Of a DNA stretch of 64,000 nucleotides, positions 27,101 to 42,100 are shown piece by piece. The notes under the pieces are model-generated. The model had not been told where the DNA came from and ran no database searches. It saw nothing but the letters and a program-made list of their open reading frames with translations. The stretch's first letter is position 1, and each line of letters begins with the position of its first letter. Both the position numbers and the translations under genes were made by a program. The stretch spans positions 53,510 through 117,509 of the forward strand of contig JASANG010003673.1 in assembly GCA_030248215.1 (NCBI GenBank), given 5' to 3'. Source of the stretch: Enoplolaimus lenunculus. Taxonomy: Eukaryota; Nematoda; Enoplea; Enoplida; Thoracostomopsidae.

Positions 27101-30100
27101 GTTTTTGTCGTGAAAGTTGTGCAGAAAAATGGGGACTTGTTTTTCCGTTGATCTCTGTTTGAAACCTACCGAGACTCAGGAAAACAAAGCTGAGATCGAG
27201 ACCGAAACCCGCCAAATACCGAGACATACGGAGACCGTCGCCGTACATCCGATCCAACGAATACAATACAGCAAACATTATAAAATGTTTGAAATAGCTT
27301 GTAAAGAGATTATACCTACATCCATTCACAAAAACTTAATAAAAAACCAAGCCATTTATTGCAATTGTAAAACAACGTTGTAATTTAATCCATTCATTCA
27401 CACATAAAATATATTTCGTATCATAACTTTGCAGCGATGTGATATGATTCAGTGTGCACAACCAGAGGTCTTTTTTTCCGGTTAAAGCAATTTTTGTGGA
27501 CCTTCGGTTCCGGCTCCTATTCTTTTCGCATCCATCTACATCTGGCTAATATATTAGGGATGTGCGACACCTAATTTATTGCCGATGCCGATTTTTATTT
27601 TGAAAATATGCCGATATCGATATCAATACCTATTCAAATTATAATACTCGATGCTTAAAGAACAGAGCATGCAACATTACATAATTTATTAATGCGAGCA
27701 CTTAAACCCCAACAACCGTAAAACAAAATTTTATGAGAACAGTTCATTTCAATTAATTTTTTCAAACACAAACGTGAGAGATACGTAACAGTTTCCCTGA
27801 TTGGACACACTGATATGCGCCAACAAGTGAAACTGAAAGCATTCCAACTGACTGTTATGTGAAAAAGTATTGGTAATTTTTTTGCAGTGCCCATGCCGAT
27901 ACTCATGAAAAGTGCCGATTATTACCGATGCTGATGCCCTAAAAGGCGCCAAAATTTTTTAACAGCAGCCTGCCCAAAATATTTTCAGCCAATCAAAATA
28001 CTCAGGGGCCATGGCTAAAGAATGGCGAAATCATGTGTTCGATAATACACTGTTTATCCTCCATACAGCACAATGAGGTTGCAGAAAAGCGTCAACTTTC
28101 GTCATTCATATCAAATCAAATACGGCTCGCATGGTCCATCAATGAACCACAGTTTTGCAACTATGCAGTTCCAACTTTACCAGCATTTCTAGTGCAATTC
28201 AAATCTCAAAAAGCAAACCAACACCGGAAACAACAATTACATAACTGTGTATCAGGGTGCAACCGGAATTCCGGTTCCGGTTCCGGCATTTTTTCACCTT
28301 CCGGTTCCGGTTCCGGTACATTTTTACCGGATTTAAAAATTCCGGTATTATAATTTGGCCGTTTTCTTAACTTTGCTAATTTTTAAGAATCTCTTTTGAA
28401 AGCCACTTGTACTCCGAATATAAGCCATTGATGGTGGATTTCACTTCAGTCGATGATGAAAATCTAAAATACAACAAATAAAATAAATACCTATGTTCGA
28501 CTAAGGTTATTTCACAAATAACAGAGCAAAAAATAAGATTAAAATGAAATTTTTGGTGAAATGCATTTTTCATTTTCCGGTTCCGGTTCCGGTAAAATTT
28601 TCAAATTCCGGTTCCGGTAAATTGTAATTCCGGTTGCACCCTGCTGTGTATGGCATGGCGTGCACACAACTGAAGATGAACTATGATAAACCACAATGTC
28701 AAGCCAATCTATAACCAACAGCGAGAGGGCATCTGTCAAAACTCGCGATCGCAAGTCCCTTAAAGCTCTCGTAAAACATTAATGAAGCTTGAGTGAACGG
28801 AGGAGACACAATTTTATCGTTCTTAAACCTCTGCGCTTGCAAGTTTGATGCATTTGCAATTAATGCAATTTGAAAGTTTTTGCAGCCGCCTACGCACACA
28901 AACCACGAATCGATAAAGGGTACAGTACCGACTGAAGACAAAACGGCTCAAGCAGGGACGTATCGAAGATTTTGAAAAGGGGTTACGATACGTTGTACAA
29001 TAATTACAAAGAAGCTTTTGTGTTTGCAACTAAAAAGTTCCTATAAACGTTCAGACAAAAATCATATATACGTTGCGAACCTCGAAACTTCATGACAACG
29101 CCCTAATTACGTAGCAGTTATTCTGGTAAATTGTGTTCTCGATTATCATAGATGATACAGGGTGAGATCAAATATTAAAGAGGTTTTTGACTTATCAAAA
29201 AATGCAGTCACAGAAACAAGTTTAATATATTCACTTGTAAACAGCAGTTTTATGATATCCGGCACCAGTACAGTACTTATGAAGTATCCGTTAGGTTTAC
29301 ATATACCAAATACTGGAACCGAAAACCGAACTGCGTACGGTTAGCAGTTATATTGCCAGATATTAAATATGACCCGGATATTCGGTCGCACTTTGAGCCG
29401 TTATTAGGTAATATATTACCAGAAATGAAAATGGAACAAAACTACAGAGCATTCCCCGAATCGCGCTCGAAAGTCAATTTTCGACTCAAGTCAAGCCTCC
29501 TTCAACTGAGAGGGAAACTTTGCTTGATACTACTCGAGTAAATTTAATTATAGTTTTTCTGGAATTTTTCCCTTCAACTTTAGAAATGGTTGGTTATACT
29601 AACTTCAAACAATGTCAGTGGTTATTTCTTGCACGGTATTTTACGGAAAATTAACCGCTAAAGGGATGTTGTGGTTGGCGAAAACATGGTCCTTGAAAAA
29701 TATTTATTTATAATAACGAATAGTTAAAACGTTTTTGAGAACTGGAACACTATGCCTTGATGTGAGAGCGTCAGCTCTTGAGCCGACCTTCTTAACAGCG
29801 TTCCTGTCAACATGAATTGTTCAAATAGCCATTCGACAACTCTCATGACTTCCTACATATGCTTCGTGGGTATTTTTCGGCGGTTAGCTTGAGAATCGGC
29901 GTGCCCCACATAGCTACCATTTTACGCGCTTACAAACTCAAGGTGGTTATTAACTAGGGATCAGGTAATAATCAGTACTACACGTGCACTGCAAAATAGT
30001 TGCCGATTCTTCGCCGATATTTTTTGCCCATAATAGTCACAGTGAGTTAGAATGCTATTAATTCCACTTGTTAGCGCATATCGATTCCTCTGATCAGGGA

Positions 30101-33100
30101 AACTTATCTCTCTCTTACTTTTGTGTTTGAAAAAATTAATGAAATGAACCGTTCTTATAAATTATAATCTTTTATGATTGTGAGGATTAAAAGTCTGCGG
30201 ATTGATACGTAACGATGTAACATTGTATCAAATATGTTCTTCAAGTATGGTCTATTAAAATTGGAATCAACATCATTATCGGCATATTTTCAAAAGAAAA
30301 ATCGGCAACGCGGAATCGGCAAAAATTTTGGTGGCGACACATCCCTGTTATGGAACTGATGCGTAAAAATACACATTACTTTCGCGCTTACAAATTTCAT
30401 ATTTGCCCCTTAAAAACTCACCAGGGGGAAGAACTTTAAATGATACCCTCGTGTGGGACTTCCGTTGATGTTTTTGTGGAACTTTACTTGATCCCAATTT
30501 TCTCGTCGGATCCAAAAGCTCATTGTGAATTTACTTAAGCCAAGTAGCTGAACTAAACCAAGGTCTTGAAACAACAGCCAGAATAACAGATAGTTTAGAC
30601 GTTTTTAGAAGCGCGTACTAAGCTACGTAAATTCTCAACGCCTCCAACTTGACAGCGGATATGCTAACATGACATGTTCTTATAATCTTGCGACAACTGT
30701 CTCGTGGCAACTCGTCTACGTTTCACGAAAGATCAACAAATATACACATGGCCATAACTATTCTAATTCAACCGCATAGCGAAATGTTGTCCAGTTGGCA
30801 TTTTGAACCCTTGAACACTCGAAATCATCTTGAGGGCCACTCCATTTACCATGTGGAGGGAATTTAATTGATACCTTAAACAGTTTTTAGTTGAACCAAA
30901 CATTACTACAGTGCTTATAAGCGTGTTTTCAGGAATTTGAGCTAACAGTTCCCACTGTTAGCGGTCAATGTAAAGAACAGGGGCGGACCACGAACAGTAG
31001 CATAAACATATTTCAAAGCTTAAGCCACAGCGTAGAACGAGGTTTCACCTAAGTCAATGCCTAAGCCAAGCAAAAAATGGTCTAAAGCTTAAGCTTACTC
31101 TATTTCAGTCCTACAGAAAAACGTTCCGCTCTGATCTTTACATGAGCCCTGTTAGCGCACATGGTACTGTTTGTTCAGTAAATAGTTTCTAGGATATCCA
31201 AGGTCCTCGATTTAAATTTACCAACATACTCAATTTGTAATTTTCGGTAGCAACCACAACGATGCACAATCTAAACACAAGGGCTATTATAGTCGTGCAA
31301 AAACCAAACCATACATAATATTCAAATACAACATTCTTCATTTATTAAAAATCTCTCATCTCAACTATTCAATAGTGCATGTTTAAATCTAAAAGAAATC
31401 CATTATTTTCCACAGAAACGGAATTAATATTTCAAACTCACACACGATGGAAATTCCTCGATGAAAGTACACTATTATCGCGTGGAGACCATCTGCCTTT
31501 ATCTTATACGTTTAGTTTCACATATAAACACGCTGAATGAAAACTGTGCATATCCGGGGCCGGAAATAAATTCTTGAACACGTAGATAGATATTAACATT
31601 TAGTACAATTAATATAGAAACACAAAGACAATAGATCGTATGAATATAACACGATGAAATGAATGTTGAAAACTCAATTTATTAAATTCACTTTTAAAAT
31701 TAAGTTCAGTGACTATGTCAGGTGATAACACAGATAAATTTAAAAATATAGATAAATTTGGACTGCAGCCTACACTCAAACACGCTCAAACAACCATGAA
31801 GTTTTTTCACTTGGTTAGCATTACCACTAGAACTTAGAAGATATGTATTTCGAGACCAGAGTTGCAAGTTACTTGCGTTTTTGGATCAATTAAAGTTCGA
31901 CTACAACTAAGGAGGGCTTTTAATGACACCATAACAAGAAAACTAATTAGTACTACTACCCAAGTAAATTTAAAAACATTATTTCCAATTTTTTTTCTTT
32001 CAGCTCAAGAAATGATGATAAGTTCCACTAACTCCACACATTGTCAGTTAGTAATAGGTCTTTAAACAAACGAACTACAAAAAAATGCGGAATGACAATT
32101 CCACACTGTAAGAGTAAGTATGGGTGCAATTTAAAAGCTGTACAAACATGATGATCTACCAACCATACCATGCCTACTAATTACATCAAGTTCACCCTCA
32201 AAACACAAATACCTACTACAGCAATAAACAAATACTAGCGGCCGGATGCAAAAAAGTAATCCTGATACCAATCTGATAAATACCATTCGGAAATAAAAAC
32301 TGGCAACGGTCCAAAGAAATACTTTTGCTCCGCCCCGCCGCTCTAGCTAGAGTGGGTTTCATAAAAATAAATTAGCCGTAGTCCGTTATACACACCCGCA
32401 CGCGGAATACCTTGCTAGGGGACTAAAAATTTCTAGCAGAGGCATACAACGGTTTTCGATGACTTACAGGTTAGGTTAAAACTTTCCTACAGTGGGGGCC
32501 AAAAATTTTAAGGGGGTTGATCCCCCAGCCCCCTCCTAATACTCTTTTAGGTAGTGACCCAGCGATCAGGGTGCAACCGGAATTACAATTTACCGAAACC
32601 GGAATTTGGAAAAGTGACCGGAAACGGAACCGGAACCAGAAAATAAAAAATACATGCCACCGAAAAATTCATTTTATTGTTCACTTTCGCAATATTGTTG
32701 CTGAAATAACCCTAGTTGGAGATAGGTATTCACTTTACCTGCTGTATTTTAGATTTTCATAATCCCCGGAAGCGAAATCTACCTTCAAAGGTTTATTTTC
32801 GGCGATTGTCAAGGTTTGCATACTGTACTAATGAAGTCCTAGTTAATTTTTATTTTTATCGTCACTCTATAGCATTATATCTTAATCCAAAAACCGAACA
32901 AATTTAAATACCGGAATTTGTAATTCCGGTAAAAATTTGCCGGGACTGGAACCGAGAGGTGAAAAAATGCGGAACCGGAATTTCGGCTGCACCCTGCCAG
33001 CGACACAACAGAACAAACTGTGAACCGGTAACAACGACTCCGCTGAAAATTATCGTAACCCGAGCTATTAAAAGACTTTCGTTTATGAATGGGAAATTAT

Positions 33101-36100
33101 AAAAAACAAGCTTGCTCAATCCTTTTATTTACTTAATTCTTATCAATGATCAAACACTTTGGTTCTTTGCCGTAAACCGCGTGATCATATTTTGTTCGCG
33201 AATAAATTGCAAAAACTTACTACTATATACCTATAAAACACACCCAAATAGTATATAAATAAGTAAATCTATTTCTTTTGGTGAATCATCCAACCCAGAT
33301 CAGTTTTCGGCTGGATTGAAACCAATCCATATCAAACTCATTGACTTGAAAACCCTGATTCGAATGCCAACATAACTTTATTAAGGGAGCGAAAAATTAT
33401 TCTAATGTCACTATTGTTGAAAATTTTTCTATATCAAATAGCGCCCACCTTTTTGTTTCAAATTTTAACTGTAGTGTACACAGGCGGGTTCACAGCTGTT
33501 TAGTAGGGTTCAACCGGCCGAAGTCTTGTTCCGGCCGGAATTCCTTCAAACATTAAATTTCTGTTCCTGTTCATTATAGAGCATAAGCAAAAATAAAAAG
33601 GGTCGTCTACAAATTCTGCACAGTTTAGAGCATAAGACGCATGTTTTTGTAGAACCTGGAGAACTGTCTATTGAAAACGCAAAACAGTCACTGAACAACA
33701 TGTTTTATTTCGACCTATAGCAGTCATTCGACGATGCAATATCTTTGTTAATTCCTGTTCCAGTTCTTTTCCCCGTGAAAATGAAAAAAATTTCTGTCCC
33801 TAATCCTGTTTCCTGTTAAATATGGTTCCTGCTGAAACCGTTCTTTTAGACTCGGTTAACACCTATCTGGCCTGGCTCATGTTTGAACTATTTGACATTA
33901 ATGCCTGAAACCGATAATTCGCTGGCGGAAAAATTAAAACCGTGCGACTCTGTGTCCACAGTGCGTAAATTTCTGAACTTTTCATTAAAAACACTCTTCG
34001 ATTTGACACAATATGCCCCTTAAACTTGATTTAATCAAAAATTCTCTAAATCTATTTCGCTACGACATAAAAGTGAACGAAATGCAGCGAACCATTTCAA
34101 ATTAACCACAGCATCGTCAGCATTAACGGTTTTGACGATTTCTAATATATAATCGTCTAGTTCTCAATAGTACTACATTCATTATATTAACACTTAAACC
34201 GTAGTCATATCGAGGCAAACCATCTTCGACGCCCTTTTACGCCCGCGATGCAAAACCAAACAAAATAGTTTCGCGTTGGCAGACAAAATGTGTTCCAACG
34301 CACACACGCAACAAAAATCCTTCCAGACAAGCCATATTAAAGAAAATATTTAGTACAAATAAATAAATAAAAAAATAAATAAACATATTAAGCTAGAGTA
34401 CAGCCGAAAACAAACAAGAACCGTATTTACCAGGATTCAACCGGATAGCAAAAAATACCGACGCCCGACCCGGAAAGTTCAGTATCCGATTTCAACACAA
34501 GTTAAACTTAATCGCAGTAATTTAATACTACCTGCTATAGTAACTAGCAATATGTGTAATTTTGTACTTACCACAATCTCAGCGTTTTGTGGGCTTCATG
34601 GAGTGCTTATTTTGCCATTTCGAACAATGTCCATATCGAAATATTGTAATTTTGCTCATATAGCAGTATAAGTATTAAAAGTTAATGATGTTCCGGGGCA
34701 GGGGCCATACGGTACGATTGACGGTAGGTACCAGAAAAACAATGTCCCGTGGCAAAATTTGGCCAGAATCCGAACGCAGCAAAGTAATTTTATTAGATTA
34801 CCATAGGCAAGACGTCACGTGACGTGATATGGCAAGTAAATGCATTAACACTAACTTCACAACATGGGAGTATCAATTGACGCGATATGATAAAAAAGGT
34901 ATTGCACTCCCAGGTCGTGATTACGTAAAACGTACCAAAAATTTGAAGTTTCACGAAAAACTTGCTGTGGATGCGGTGGGGCTCAAACCCATCACAACGG
35001 CTCACTAAATTCTTTTTGCAAACTTAAAAAACGACACTGTTGGTCACTGTGCGGTATCGTACGCAAATAACTCACGTACGATAACATATGGTACGAGCGG
35101 TGACGAATGTCGCCGTATGTCTAACGGACGGTGACGGATGGCGCCGTACGCGTGACGAACGGTGACGGATGGTGGCGGACGTCAAGTATAGCGCAACTCT
35201 TGTGCCTAAATAGGTCATAAACTGAACTACGAGCACCATTTAATTGCAAAGTTTAAAAAACATCAGGAACAGGTTAATAACAAAATTGAACTAATTGCAA
35301 AAACATTAATTTCTACAAAAAAATTTGAAAAGACAAAATTTCCTATATTTAAATGGTTATAAATAATTAGCCGCAAAACCGCAATAATTCCGGTTCCGGT
35401 ATCTCTGAATGCAGGAACAGGAACAGGAACTAAATTTTTTGCAGGAATTCCCGCCGGAACAGGAATTCCGGTTCAACCTGATATATATATATGCACATAA
35501 CATTTTTGTGTTTGCAAAACCGGCAGACAGGCTACATAATAATATGTATGCAGGTATCATTGTGACAGACAAAATCCAGGTTTGTAGAGTCGAGCGCTGT
35601 AATGGATTCGACAGGTTATCCTCAACAATCCGGTAACCAAACTTTTCATTTCGATTAAGCAGATCGAAATTGAAACCAGCCCGCGCCTCTGTGTTTTCGA
35701 AAAGAGCCTTTTAACGATTTTTAACGTAATTCTAAAAACTTATACTGTGAAGCATGATACCAACGAAAGGTGAAATAAATCAGTTCCGAACTCAACTACG
35801 TGTTATTATGAGCTGGGAATGATACTAAATCCAAAAAATAACTTCAAAGTTACAAGCCTACTGATGTAACTCGGCCAGGTATTTCAAGCTTAGCTTCATA
35901 CGACCTCCATGTTTTAATATGACAGCATCGTCAATGATAAGAAGATAGTTATTCCTTAAACATGACATTACAGACAGACAGTGTGCAACCGGAATTCCGA
36001 TTCCGACAATAATTCCGATTCAAAACGAGTTACGATATAGATTCCGATTGCAAAATCAATCGGATTCGGAATTTTGAATTTTAATCCCACTTGCGATACG

Positions 36101-39100
36101 TTGCATAAAAGTTTTTGCATCATTTATCTATTAAATTGCTTTCGATGAGTTAATTTATCAATATTTGATTGTTGTTTAGATTAAAAGAACCAGAAATCGT
36201 CGCAAATTTGTTCTTGCGACGTTTTTGAAAATTGTTGCCAGCCAACAGACACCTTAAACCAGTATTATATTTTTGTCAATACAAATTATCCGTACAGTCA
36301 CAAATTGTGTAATTTGCGCACGATACCGCACGGTAATGGACGGCGCCGCACGTTAAAAAACATAGCGCAATTTTTACACGTCATACAAAACCCGGGCGCC
36401 CGACGGCGCCGCACATTAAAAAAGTATAGCGCAACCCTTACACAACATGCAAAACTCGACATAACTCCCCCAACGTACTTGAATTGATGACACACGCTCC
36501 AAGTTATAAGGCGTATTTTGATACATTTGAATTTCGCTAATAATATCGGCAATTTTTCGTCGTTTACTCAGCCAAATGATGGGTTCTTTCGATACAGCTG
36601 GGCTATTGAGCACTTGGGGTGTAATGGTGGAAATCGCCTCTTGATCTGCAGCTGTTCCAGGCTGGACAGCGGTTGCTGTGGCGGCTTCATTCGGGGCAGA
36701 CTCATGGTCACCCTCACCATCTGCAGTGTCCGTGGTTCTCTTGTGGGTGGCAACCTCTTCGCTGAATCCATCCAAGCCAGATTGGCATGTTGCAGCCAAT
36801 ACAGTGGTAGTTTTTATCGGTGAGCTAGGTACCATCGGAAACCCAGCAGCTGTTGAGGACGCACTGGGCTGCTGTGATTCGCTATCGCCACTGCCTGCTG
36901 CGGGGGTACCAGGTGCAATACCGGTTAACGACGCATCGTCACCAATTGTACCATCCGGTTTTGGGACTTGGCTTAGCAGTAGGTTTAGGAAAACAACACG
37001 TGTCAGGTACAGTCCTGAAAAAAAATCTGGGTATAGCAAAGACATGAAAACATTAACGCCTTACAACATCTAAGGATGTATTTTAAATTCAGAAATATTA
37101 ATATCATAAAAAAGCAAACCCGAAACCACTCGTTACCAAACCGAATGTCATAATTGTTGTTCCACCGAGTTCAAATCCAAAAAAGCGTATAATACTGTAC
37201 CATCAAGAGTTACTGTACCGATTGCAAGAGGATATTACAATACCGGTTAGTAATTAATGTTAAACTAAACCGGAGTCAGATGCAAACCTTCTATAACTAC
37301 TAAACTTGCGCAGTTGGAAGAATGTGTTGCGAGTCACACAAAAGTTATGTTTACTAAATTATATTGCTATCTCGAAATCTTAAAACACGAAATAAAAGCT
37401 GTTTCCAACCTTTGATTACAGAAAAGATAATTGGAGCTATGATGGTTGCAAACGCGCTAAAACATTGTTTTCACGAATGCTTTACCGAAAAATGGAACAC
37501 AAGGTGGATTGATAGATCGCAGCCGTTCGTGATAATACTTATGATGTGGATCGCGATAACGCTCGTTGAAACTTTCATACATTCGATTCAAGTTTCGATC
37601 AATTTTCTAAACAAAGTAAATTCAGACCCTTTAAAAATATCCGTTTAAAATCTGGAAGCGAGCGAATATTCTAACCGTTTTTCAAAAACAATACTTTATA
37701 AAACACGCCACAGGCGCCAATATTGTTGTACAGGAAAGCACACAATGTATGTTGTGTATGCAAGCATGTGACAGTAATTATGTTTGTACTAATGCATTAT
37801 GTAATACCAGTCGTATTGGGATGCATTGAGCGAAGCTCGAACACACTTAAACAATTAAGCTAATATGCAAATTAGTTATTAGCTAACTATTCATTTATCG
37901 GGGGGAAGGGTTTGCAAACAATTTAATCAGATTCCACACACACAAAAACCCTTCAGTAACCCTAATAAATAGTGAAATATTGCAAAAAGTCATAATTTAG
38001 GCTTATCAATTTTGCTAATTGGCAAATTATCTATTAGCAAACTATTCTATTAGCAAACTATTCAATTAGCGGTTTTGATGGGTTGTAGAAAATTTATTCC
38101 GATTCCTCGCACAAAAAAACCATCTATTGTTGAAATTAGATTGCTTGTAACCCTAATAACTGATGAAATATTGCAAAAAGTCCTGATATAGACTTATCAA
38201 TTATGTTAATATGCAAATTAACTATTAGCAAACTATTCAATTATCGGTTTTGAAGGTTGTAGACAATTTATTCAGATTCCCCGCCCCAAAAACCCTTTAG
38301 TACTAGAATTACATTGCTTGTAAGCGTAATGATTAGTGAAATATCTTAAACAGTCCCAATTTAGGCATAACCAATTATTCAAATTAGCTTGTAGCTAATA
38401 AACGGTTTATAATTTTAAAACACCAATGTGAGGTCAACACCCCAGGATTACAGGCTTTCAAACTAAAAAATTATCAAAATCGGTTCAGCGTTCCTGAGAT
38501 TCTTTTCGGACGGACGGATGACGGACGAATAGACATCCACCTTTCCACTCCCGAGCACAATATAAAACGCCTCGCGAAACTCCGAGCTTCGCTGGGAGCT
38601 TCGCTTCGCTCAATAAGGTACTGCTTTATACTTGCTTGCCGGCTGAATACGTATCGACAAATAGTCGGCGATATAAGTGGTTGGAGAGGCGGACTACGTG
38701 GCGTAATGATAGAACGTTCGCTTAAGAATCAGCAGACTTGAAGTTCGACCCCCGCTATGTAGGCGTACTTTCTCAACTGCAGGGTGCAAAGCGGAACTGG
38801 ATTATACCGGAATCGGAATTAGAAATTTTGTGACAGTAATGATAATCTATATGATAAATATAATTGATTTATGATGTTTGTTGGCTGGTAACAATTTTAT
38901 AAAACGTCGCATAAACCAACTGACAATGATTATTGCTTCTGAAAAAGCTAAACTACAATCGATTATTGAGAAGTTAACTCATCGAAAAGAATTTAATTAA
39001 GTTTTCAACTGTATCTACCCAGACTAACAGTGTACAAACATATTGCCAGCATTAAACTTTAACAATTTGTGCGAAAAACGTACCGCGACCTTTTCTAACC

Positions 39101-42100
39101 TTGCTTTTCATATATAGTCCTCAACTAGATTAGTTTCGGTCGCCGTAATATTCACTTTATAACGCAGTCCATGCGCTTATATACTCCTGCCTTGATGTCC
39201 ACTATGCAATCATACCTCCCACGTAAACTTCAATCGATTGACTGCAGCTGATTTGAACATATAAAATATTTCAAGAAGTCCGGTGAAATTATTCAAATCT
39301 TGTTCAAATACACACATAATTTCCAAAATGCGGTTAACCACAGCGACGCGTTCTTCGAGATTTTTCGTGTCTACTATTGTACGTCCGAGCCAATAAGTGA
39401 ACTGCAAATTAACGAAATACAAAATATGTTTTGTACTATACAGCTCAATACTATCAAAACTCAACGCCTAGCATACGTAATATGGGCATCGTTTAAGCCA
39501 AATTACGTGCGCAAAAATTCATGAAAACAAAAATATGCAACAACAAATCTTCTATGAAATGACAGATTGAGGTGTCTTTCATCTTACAGATGATCAGGGT
39601 TGCAAATATTGCACCTCTCTTATTAGTAAATAGCGAGCTTTTAAGGGTCAGACCGACTGTAGGACTTTTTGTCCTGAATCTTATGAACTTTTAGTTGGTC
39701 ACACAAGTACTTCATTCGAAACTTTTATAAAATGTGTTCCTTTTTTTAAAATAATGGTAACGCTAATCTACCAACATAGCCCATAAACTACAATACAAAG
39801 TACTTACATTTACACTGCCATCAGTTTAATTCAAAATCAACATGAGCCAGACTTTTTTCGAGTGAGCAGTTTGCTCAAACGCGGTCAACTCCCGCCTCAC
39901 TCAGCAAATAACCACAGGTTCAGCTACCTACACTTGAAAAATAAATTTCGCTTAGAAATTATACATATAAGAACTGAAAGATTTGCACCGCCGTTAAACA
40001 CCGACACTGCAAGAAATTTTTTGTGAAAAATTCTAAATTTTACCAAAAATTCTTACAATATATCTGGCTTCTCCACAGCTTGAAAATTTACGCCGGGGGG
40101 CGTTTCCTGGGGGGGGGGGGGCGCAGGAGTTTCCTGGGAGGGCCCAGGAGTTTCCTGGGGGGCAGCTGATTTTGCTGGGGGCAGTTTTCCTATGGGCCCC
40201 CAGATGATATGGGGGTCCTGGGGGGCAGGCTTAAAATTTTGCAAACCGACTTTTTGAACCATTTTTTTCATTCTAGACCGTGTTTCCAACTCAACGTAAG
40301 ATTACTCGTCGCTCAACATGACAAAAATTTCTCGCAAACGCTAATAACAATAATTTTAACTAATATTACGTATATACTGACAACTTAACCAGAAGTTGAA
40401 AGAAGCACAATTATATAAAATATAGATAATCTATTATTGAAACTGTGACTAGAAAAAATGCTGAGCACTTGAGCAGCATGGAATATGCTTCATATTCCTA
40501 TTAAAAGGATAGTAACTAGACCAGCACATTCGTTCGATGTAACCTGGAAAAATATTAAGAAACAATGGCGTCCAAAATCATGTTGACTATTAATGCTTCT
40601 GAAACATATTGCGGAGAGCAAATCTATTTTTATGTTGAAAGTTTTTGACGTCTGAAGTATAGCGATTTTTGCTTTTGCCAGATTAGTCGATGCTGCCAGA
40701 ATACGGTGAGAATTTTGAGCCTCTAGTCGTGACTATGCAGTGAAACAAATAACTCGGTAGACCTGTAAACTTGTTTGTTTGTCGCTAAGGTTAAAAGTCG
40801 GCTAAAGTCAAGAGTCGTTTTTAAAGCATCAATTGCCAGTCATTTTGTGACAACGCCTTGTTTGAGGAAGTATCTAAAACTAAATCGGTCATCAATACTC
40901 TAACTCACCAATTATGTCGCCATACAGTGTTCTTATGAAATTCAATTAACTATGTTAATAGAGAGCCAAAGGTGAGTTTAGTACGTTCTTGTAGAAAACT
41001 TCAATACACAGTTTAAGCAAAACATTTGTTTCTTACAAAAAGAAAATTACAGAAATTTTGCTATCCGCAATATGTTTCAGAAGAATTAATAGTCAACATG
41101 ATTTTGGACGCCATTGTTTCTTAATATTTTTCCAGGTTACATCGAACGAATGTGCTGGTCTAGTTACTATCCTTTTAATAGGAATATGAAGCATATTCCA
41201 TGCTGCTCAAGTGCTGAGCATTTTTTCTAGTTTCATGCGCTTTACCAAGCTGCTGATTAATCCATCAATCTGAACAATGAAAAATGAGAAGACTGATTAA
41301 ACTAAATACAGAGTTTCAATAAATCGTTTGCATGACAGAAACTTTATTCTGACAACAAGCGCCTAACCAACGTATTTGTGTAAAACCAACCATTGGGCGA
41401 AACAACCACGGGGTGACATTGTTCGTTGGGTAAACCAACCGTTGGGGTGAAGCCAACGATTGGGGTGAAACCAACCGTTGGGGAGAAACCAACCGTTAAA
41501 CCAGCCGGTAGAGTGAAACCAAGCGTTGGGGTGAAACCAACCGTTTGGGTGAAACCAACCGTTGGGGTGAAACCAACCGTTGGGGTGAAGCCAACGATTG
41601 GGGTGAAACCAACCGTTGGGGAGAAACCAACCGTTAAACCAGCCGGTAGAGTGAAACCAAGCGTTGGGGTGAAACCAACCGTTTGGGTGAAACCAACCGT
41701 TGGGGTGAAACCAACCGTTTGGGTGAAACCAACCGTTGGGGTGAAACCAACCGTTTGGGTGAAACCAACCGTTGGGGTGAAACCAACCGTTGGGTTGAAA
41801 CCAACCGTTGGGGTGAAACCGACTGTTGGGTTGAAACCAACCGTTGGGGTGAAACCGACTGTTGGGTTGAAACCAACCGTTGGGGTGAAACCGACTGTTG
41901 GGGTGAAACCAACCGTTGGGGTGAAACCAATCGTTTGGCTGAAACCACTCGTTGGGGTGAGACCAACCGTTGGGGTGAAACCAACCGTTGGGGTGAAACC
42001 AACCGTTGGGGTGAAACCAACCGTTGTGGTGAAACCAACCGTTGTGGTGAAACCAACCGTTGGGGTGAAACCAACCGTTGGGGTGAAACCAACCGTTGGG

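Noticed and set aside
38690-38762. Functional tRNA gene
   Set aside because: A and B boxes are present, but acceptor and T stems do not pair.
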